Assembly (NCBI GenBank): GCA_934317205.1
Contig: CAKREL010000086.1
Location: forward strand, 1 to 9,410
Length of the DNA stretch: 9,410 nt
Direction of reading: 5' to 3'
Origin: an uncultured Eubacterium sp.
Lineage (GTDB): Bacteria > Bacillota > Clostridia > Lachnospirales > Lachnospiraceae
A model generated the notes under the pieces. It searched no databases. It worked only from the letters and a program-made list of their open reading frames with translations, and was not told the DNA's origin. A program made the position numbers and the translations under genes. Position 1 is the first letter of the stretch. Every line of letters starts with the position of its first letter. This document shows, one piece after another, positions 6,365-9,410 of this stretch.

Positions 6365-7762
6365 ATGGAAAAAACAATGGAAAAAATTGTAGCACTGGCA
6401 AAATCCAGAGGATTTGTATATCCGGGATCTGAGATTTACGGTGGACTTGCAAATACATGGGATTATGGAAATCTTGGTGTTGAGTTAAAGAATAACGTAA
6501 AGAAAGCATGGTGGCAGAAATTTATTCAGGAGAGTCCATACAACGTAGGCGTTGACTGCGCGATTCTCATGAATCCGCAGACATGGGTTGCATCCGGACA
6601 TCTTGGCGGTTTCTCAGATCCGTTGATGGATTGCAAAGAGTGTCATGAGCGTTTTCGTGCAGATAAGATTATTGAGGATTTTGCAGCAGATAATAATATC
6701 GAGTTAAAAGGTTCTGTAGACGGATGGACTCAGGAAGAAATGAAAGATTTCATCGCTGACAACAACGTACCATGTCCGACTTGCGGTAAGCATAACTTTA
6801 CTGATATCCGTCAGTTCAATCTGATGTTCAAGACATTCCAGGGTGTAACAGAGGATGCCAAAAATACAGTATATCTTCGTCCGGAGACAGCACAGGGTAT
6901 TTTTGTAAACTTTAAAAACGTACAGCGTACATCCAGAAAGAAAATTCCGTTTGGTATTGGTCAGATTGGAAAATCATTCCGTAACGAGATCACACCGGGT
7001 AACTTTACGTTCCGTACCAGAGAATTTGAGCAGATGGAGCTTGAGTTCTTCTGTGAGCCGGATACCGACCTTGAGTGGTTTGAGTACTGGAGAAACTTCT
7101 GTATCAACTGGTTGAAATCTCTTGGTATGAAAGAAGAAGAGATGCGTGTCCGCGACCATGATCAGGAAGAGTTATCCTTCTACAGTAAAGCAACCAGTGA
7201 TATCGAGTTCTTATTCCCGTTTGGATGGGGTGAACTCTGGGGTATTGCAGATCGTACCGATTATGACCTGACTCAGCATCAGAATACATCCGGACAGGAT
7301 CTGACTTACTTTGATGATCAGAAAAATACAAAATACATCCCATACGTTATCGAGCCGTCTCTTGGTGCAGACCGTGTAGTGCTTGCATTCCTTTGCGGTG
7401 CATATGATGAGGAGAACATCGGAACAGAGGAAAAACCAGACGTAAGAACTGTCCTTCATTTCCATCCGGCATTGGCTCCGGTTAAGATCGGTGTCCTTCC
7501 GTTGTCCAAAAAATTAAATGAGGGCGCAGAGAAAGTATTTGAGCAGCTTTGCAAAAAATATAACTGTGAGTTTGATGACAGAGGAAACATCGGTAAACGT
7601 TATCGTCGTCAGGATGAAATTGGAACTCCGTTCTGTGTTACATACGATTTCGATTCCGAGGAAGATCATGCAGTTACCGTTCGTGACCGTGATACCATGG
7701 AGCAGGTTCGTATTCCAATTGCTGAACTGGATTCTTATTTTGCAGATAAATTTACTTTCTAA
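6365..7762 (+). CDS. glyS: Glycyl-tRNA synthetase, single-chain class II (alpha2) type
   Basis: The enzyme attaches glycine to tRNA-Gly using ATP in the cytoplasm. It is the one-polypeptide, eukaryote-like form rather than the separate alpha and beta subunits of E. coli. At 465 residues it is full length. Class II features are visible: motif 2 in SFRNEI (204-209) to [10 protein letters not shown] (216-225), and motif 3 with GADR (334-337). The family segments VASGHLGGF (75-83) and [10 protein letters not shown] (171-180) are present. Two Cys pairs, C90/C93 and C137/C140, probably bind zinc, and the anticodon-binding domain covers about 370-465. The ATG at 6365 is chosen because GAGG (6354-6357) lies 7 bases upstream; an in-frame ATG at 6344 would add seven residues and place this ribosome binding site inside the gene. 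Downstream is a strong terminator. A T-box leader, common for glyS in Firmicutes, is not visible. Confidence 0.98.
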   Translation: MEKTMEKIVALAKSRGFVYPGSEIYGGLANTWDYGNLGVELKNNVKKAWWQKFIQESPYNVGVDCAILMNPQTWVASGHLGGFSDPLMDCKECHERFRADKIIEDFAADNNIELKGSVDGWTQEEMKDFIADNNVPCPTCGKHNFTDIRQFNLMFKTFQGVTEDAKNTVYLRPETAQGIFVNFKNVQRTSRKKIPFGIGQIGKSFRNEITPGNFTFRTREFEQMELEFFCEPDTDLEWFEYWRNFCINWLKSLGMKEEEMRVRDHDQEELSFYSKATSDIEFLFPFGWGELWGIADRTDYDLTQHQNTSGQDLTYFDDQKNTKYIPYVIEPSLGADRVVLAFLCGAYDEENIGTEEKPDVRTVLHFHPALAPVKIGVLPLSKKLNEGAEKVFEQLCKKYNCEFDDRGNIGKRYRRQDEIGTPFCVTYDFDSEEDHAVTVRDRDTMEQVRIPIAELDSYFADKFTF

Positions 7763-7781
7763 TATTTTGTAAGTAAAGAGG

Positions 7782-7838
7782 AAAAACCCATTGTTTTTTA
7801 ATAGTAATTTTTACATATTAAAAACAATGGGTTTTTTT
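7782..7838 (+). terminator. Strong intrinsic terminator after glyS
   Basis: Bases 7782-7798 and 7820-7836 form a perfect 17-bp stem (core ACCCATTGT with ACAATGGGT) around a 21-base A/T-rich loop, followed by seven T residues (7832-7838). Because the 5' arm begins with five A residues it could also stop transcription from the other strand, but no minus-strand gene is seen here. Confidence 0.93.
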
Positions 7839-7863
7839 GACATGAACAGGTAAAATATATCAT
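7837..7863 (+). promoter_or_regulatory. Weak candidate distal promoter for ppdK
   Basis: A perfect TTGACA (7837-7842) begins in the last T residues of the glyS terminator. The best -10 is TATCAT (7858-7863), five of six matches but only 15 bases away, which is short. If used, it would produce a leader of about 225 bases holding the inverted repeats that follow. TATCA and TGATA (7858-7871) also form a small inverted repeat at this -10. Confidence 0.25.
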
Positions 7864-7898
7864 GCGTGATAGTCGAAAATGAGTGAAAAATAAGCGGA

Positions 7899-7919
7899 TT
7901 ATCACAAACTTGTAGATAA
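7899..7919. repeat. Interrupted inverted repeat upstream of ppdK
   Basis: TTATC (7899-7903) and GATAA (7915-7919) flank ACAA and TTGT (7904-7907 and 7910-7913), with one unpaired A at 7914. As RNA it could pair about 8 bp with a 4-base loop; as DNA it is an imperfect operator-like palindrome. It directly abuts the next inverted repeat. Confidence 0.35.
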
Positions 7920-7955
7920 GTGAAAAAAAGGTAACTATTTCGTTACAATTTTCAC
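7920..7955. repeat. Nested inverted repeat just upstream of the ppdK promoter
   Basis: GTGAAAA (7920-7926) pairs with TTTTCAC (7949-7955), and inside it GTAAC (7931-7935) pairs with GTTAC (7942-7946) around a 6-base centre. Twelve bases on each side are thus symmetric. It ends 8 bases before the -35 of the ppdK promoter, a position suited to an activator or repressor site; I do not recognise the binding protein. Confidence 0.45.
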
Positions 7956-7963
7956 AAAAAAGG

Positions 7964-7991
7964 TTGAAATCTAAAGAATTTGTGGTAAAAT
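7964..7991 (+). promoter_or_regulatory. Main candidate promoter of ppdK
   Basis: TTGAAA (7964-7969) and TAAAAT (7986-7991) are spaced by 16 bases, and TGG (7983-7985) adds an extended -10. Transcription would start near 7998, giving about 100 bases of leader before the ppdK ATG. Each hexamer has five of six consensus bases. Confidence 0.7.
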
Positions 7992-8000
7992 ATAGACGAA

Positions 8001-8062
8001 GTTTCGGAAAAAACACGAAACGAAATGTGAAAAATTGCTAAAAACAGCAGATTCTATCTGCT
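8001..8062 (+). promoter_or_regulatory. Two stem-loops in the ppdK leader
   Basis: GTTTCG (8001-8006) pairs with CGAAAC (8016-8021) around an A-rich 9-base loop, very close to the predicted transcript 5' end. AGCAGA (8046-8051) pairs with TCTGCT (8057-8062) around TTCTA, ending 21 bases before the AGGAGGA ribosome binding site (8084-8090). Neither is followed by a T run. The first could protect the 5' end of the mRNA; that role is inference. Confidence 0.4.
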
Positions 8063-8097
8063 TGCAAAACACAATGTATATTTAGGAGGAATTAAAA

Positions 8098-9410
8098 ATG
8101 GCAAAATGGGTGTACTTATTTAGCGAAGGAAACGCCAGCATGCGCGAACTTCTTGGAGGTAAAGGTGCAAACCTTGCTGAGATGACAGGTCTTGGACTTC
8201 CGGTACCACAGGGCTTCACTATTACTACAGAGGCTTGTACACAGTACTACGAGGATGGCCGTGAAATTAATGATGAGATTCAGGGACAGATCAACGAGTA
8301 TATTGGTAAAATGGAAGAGATTACTGGTAAAAAATTCGGTGACAAGGAGAATCCATTGCTCGTATCAGTTCGTTCTGGTGCAAGAGCTTCCATGCCGGGT
8401 ATGATGGATACAATCTTAAATCTTGGTCTGAACGAGACAGTAGTAAATGTATTAGCTGAGAAATCCGGAAATCCACGTTGGGCATGGGATTGCTATCGTA
8501 GATTTATTCAGATGTATTCCGATGTAGTTATGGAAGTCGGTAAAAAATATTTTGAGCAGCTTATCGATGAGATGAAAGAGAAAAAAGGCGTAACATTCGA
8601 TGTTGAACTGACAGCAGAAGATTTAAAAGAGCTTGCAGGACAGTTCAAAGCTGAATATAAAGCAAAAATCGGACAGGACTTCCCAGATGACCCGAAAGAG
8701 CAGTTAATGGGGGCTGTAAAAGCGGTATTCCGTTCTTGGGATAATCCACGTGCAAACGTATATCGTCGTGACAATGATATTCCATATAGCTGGGGTACAG
8801 CTGTAAACGTACAGGCAATGGCATTTGGTAACATGGGTGATGACTGTGGTACAGGTGTTGCATTTACACGTGATCCGGCTACAGGTGAGAAAAAACTGAT
8901 GGGTGAGTTCCTGATCAATGCACAGGGCGAGGACGTAGTTGCTGGTGTTCGTACACCGATGCCAATTGCTAAGATGGAAGAAGAATTCCCAGAAGCATAT
9001 GCTCAGTTCGTTCAGGTTTGCAAAACACTGGAAGATCACTACAGAGATATGCAGGATATGGAATTTACTGTTGAAAATAGAAAACTTTACATGTTACAGA
9101 CCCGTAATGGTAAGAGAACAGCTCAGGCTGCATTAAAGATTGCATGTGATCTTGTTGATGAGGGAATGAGAACAGAGAAAGAAGCAGTAGCTATGATCGA
9201 GCCACGTAACCTTGATGCTTTGCTTCATCCGACATTTGATACTGCTGCATTAAAAGCAGCTACACCGATTGCGAAAGCTCTTGGTGCTGCACCGGGTGCT
9301 GCTTGCGGTAAAATTGTATTTACAGCAGATGACGCTGTAGAATGGGCTGCAAGAGGAGAGAAAGTTGTTCTGGTTCGTCTTGAGACATCACCGGAAGACA
9401 TTACAGGAAT
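8098..9410 (+). CDS. ppdK: Pyruvate, phosphate dikinase, N-terminal half (runs off the window)
   Basis: PPDK interconverts ATP, phosphate and pyruvate with AMP, pyrophosphate and phosphoenolpyruvate. In anaerobic clostridia it works in pyrophosphate-linked glycolysis or in making PEP. The 437 codons present cover the N-terminal ATP-grasp nucleotide-binding domain and the start of the phosphohistidine domain. GGKGANLAEM holds K22, and SVRSGARASMPGMMDT holds R92, both matching ATP-site residues of the Clostridium symbiosum enzyme. D320, E322 and Q334 (in DMEFTVE and MLQTRNGKR) correspond to its D321, E323 and Q335. The catalytic His, expected near residue 455 in a TSHAA motif, and the PEP/pyruvate barrel lie beyond position 9410. 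The ATG has AGGAGGA (8084-8090) 7 bases upstream. It has its own promoter and follows the glyS terminator, so it is a separate unit. The intact N-terminal residues suggest a working gene. Confidence 0.98.
   Translation, partial: MAKWVYLFSEGNASMRELLGGKGANLAEMTGLGLPVPQGFTITTEACTQYYEDGREINDEIQGQINEYIGKMEEITGKKFGDKENPLLVSVRSGARASMPGMMDTILNLGLNETVVNVLAEKSGNPRWAWDCYRRFIQMYSDVVMEVGKKYFEQLIDEMKEKKGVTFDVELTAEDLKELAGQFKAEYKAKIGQDFPDDPKEQLMGAVKAVFRSWDNPRANVYRRDNDIPYSWGTAVNVQAMAFGNMGDDCGTGVAFTRDPATGEKKLMGEFLINAQGEDVVAGVRTPMPIAKMEEEFPEAYAQFVQVCKTLEDHYRDMQDMEFTVENRKLYMLQTRNGKRTAQAALKIACDLVDEGMRTEKEAVAMIEPRNLDALLHPTFDTAALKAATPIAKALGAAPGAACGKIVFTADDAVEWAARGEKVVLVRLETSPEDITG

Noticed and set aside
7104..7465. 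Two overlapping minus-strand frames opposite glyS
   Set aside because: They are opposite-strand reflections of conserved glyS codons with low-complexity, unrecognisable products.
8508..9039. Three overlapping minus-strand frames opposite ppdK
   Set aside because: The plus strand encodes unmistakable PPDK here; the opposite frames are by-products of its codon use.
1..9410. CRISPR arrays, tRNA or rRNA genes, insertion sequences, defence or phage genes
   Set aside because: No direct-repeat array, transposase, integrase, tRNA-like fold or rRNA segment was seen; the window is core chromosome.

Overview
The window looks like a chromosomal housekeeping segment from a low-GC Gram-positive anaerobe of the class Clostridia, most likely a Lachnospiraceae member. 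The evidence is the gene set and order (M16C peptidase, era, recO, a small lipoprotein, single-chain glycyl-tRNA synthetase, pyruvate phosphate dikinase), strong AGGAGG-type ribosome binding sites, and A/T-rich intergenic DNA with sigma-A-like promoters. No 16S or other taxonomic marker is present, so the family call is an inference. All recognised genes lie on the plus strand. I see no tRNA, rRNA, CRISPR array, insertion sequence or phage gene.

Layout: (1) 1-180, the C-terminal end of a sodium:dicarboxylate-type symporter. (2) 231-645, a stand-alone cold-shock protein gene with two candidate promoters, a leader and a strong intrinsic terminator. (3) 646-842, a control region with a 7-bp inverted repeat around an extended -10 element. 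(4) 843-5444, a tightly spaced run of M16C metallopeptidase (TTG start), era and recO. (5) 5445-6222, a gap with a promoter and a possible 52-codon ORF, then a lipoprotein of unknown function. (6) 6223-7838, a leader with a conspicuous stem-loop but no T-box, then glyS and a strong terminator. (7) 7839-8097, an unusually structured region upstream of ppdK with several inverted repeats, a repeated GTGAAAAA motif, a good promoter and two leader stem-loops. (8) 8098-9410, the first 437 codons of ppdK, which runs off the window.

How the genes fit together: era (ribosome assembly GTPase), recO (recombinational repair) and glyS (Gly-tRNA charging) are core functions, and the M16C peptidase probably degrades peptides in the cytoplasm. 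No clear terminator lies between 645 and 7782, so the genes from the peptidase to glyS could form one long transcription unit with internal promoters. ppdK (interconversion of pyruvate and PEP) is separately transcribed. Most of the window is ordinary. The points worth a second look are non-coding: the ppdK upstream region, the glyS leader hairpin, the operator-like repeat before the peptidase, and the small ORF between recO and the lipoprotein gene.
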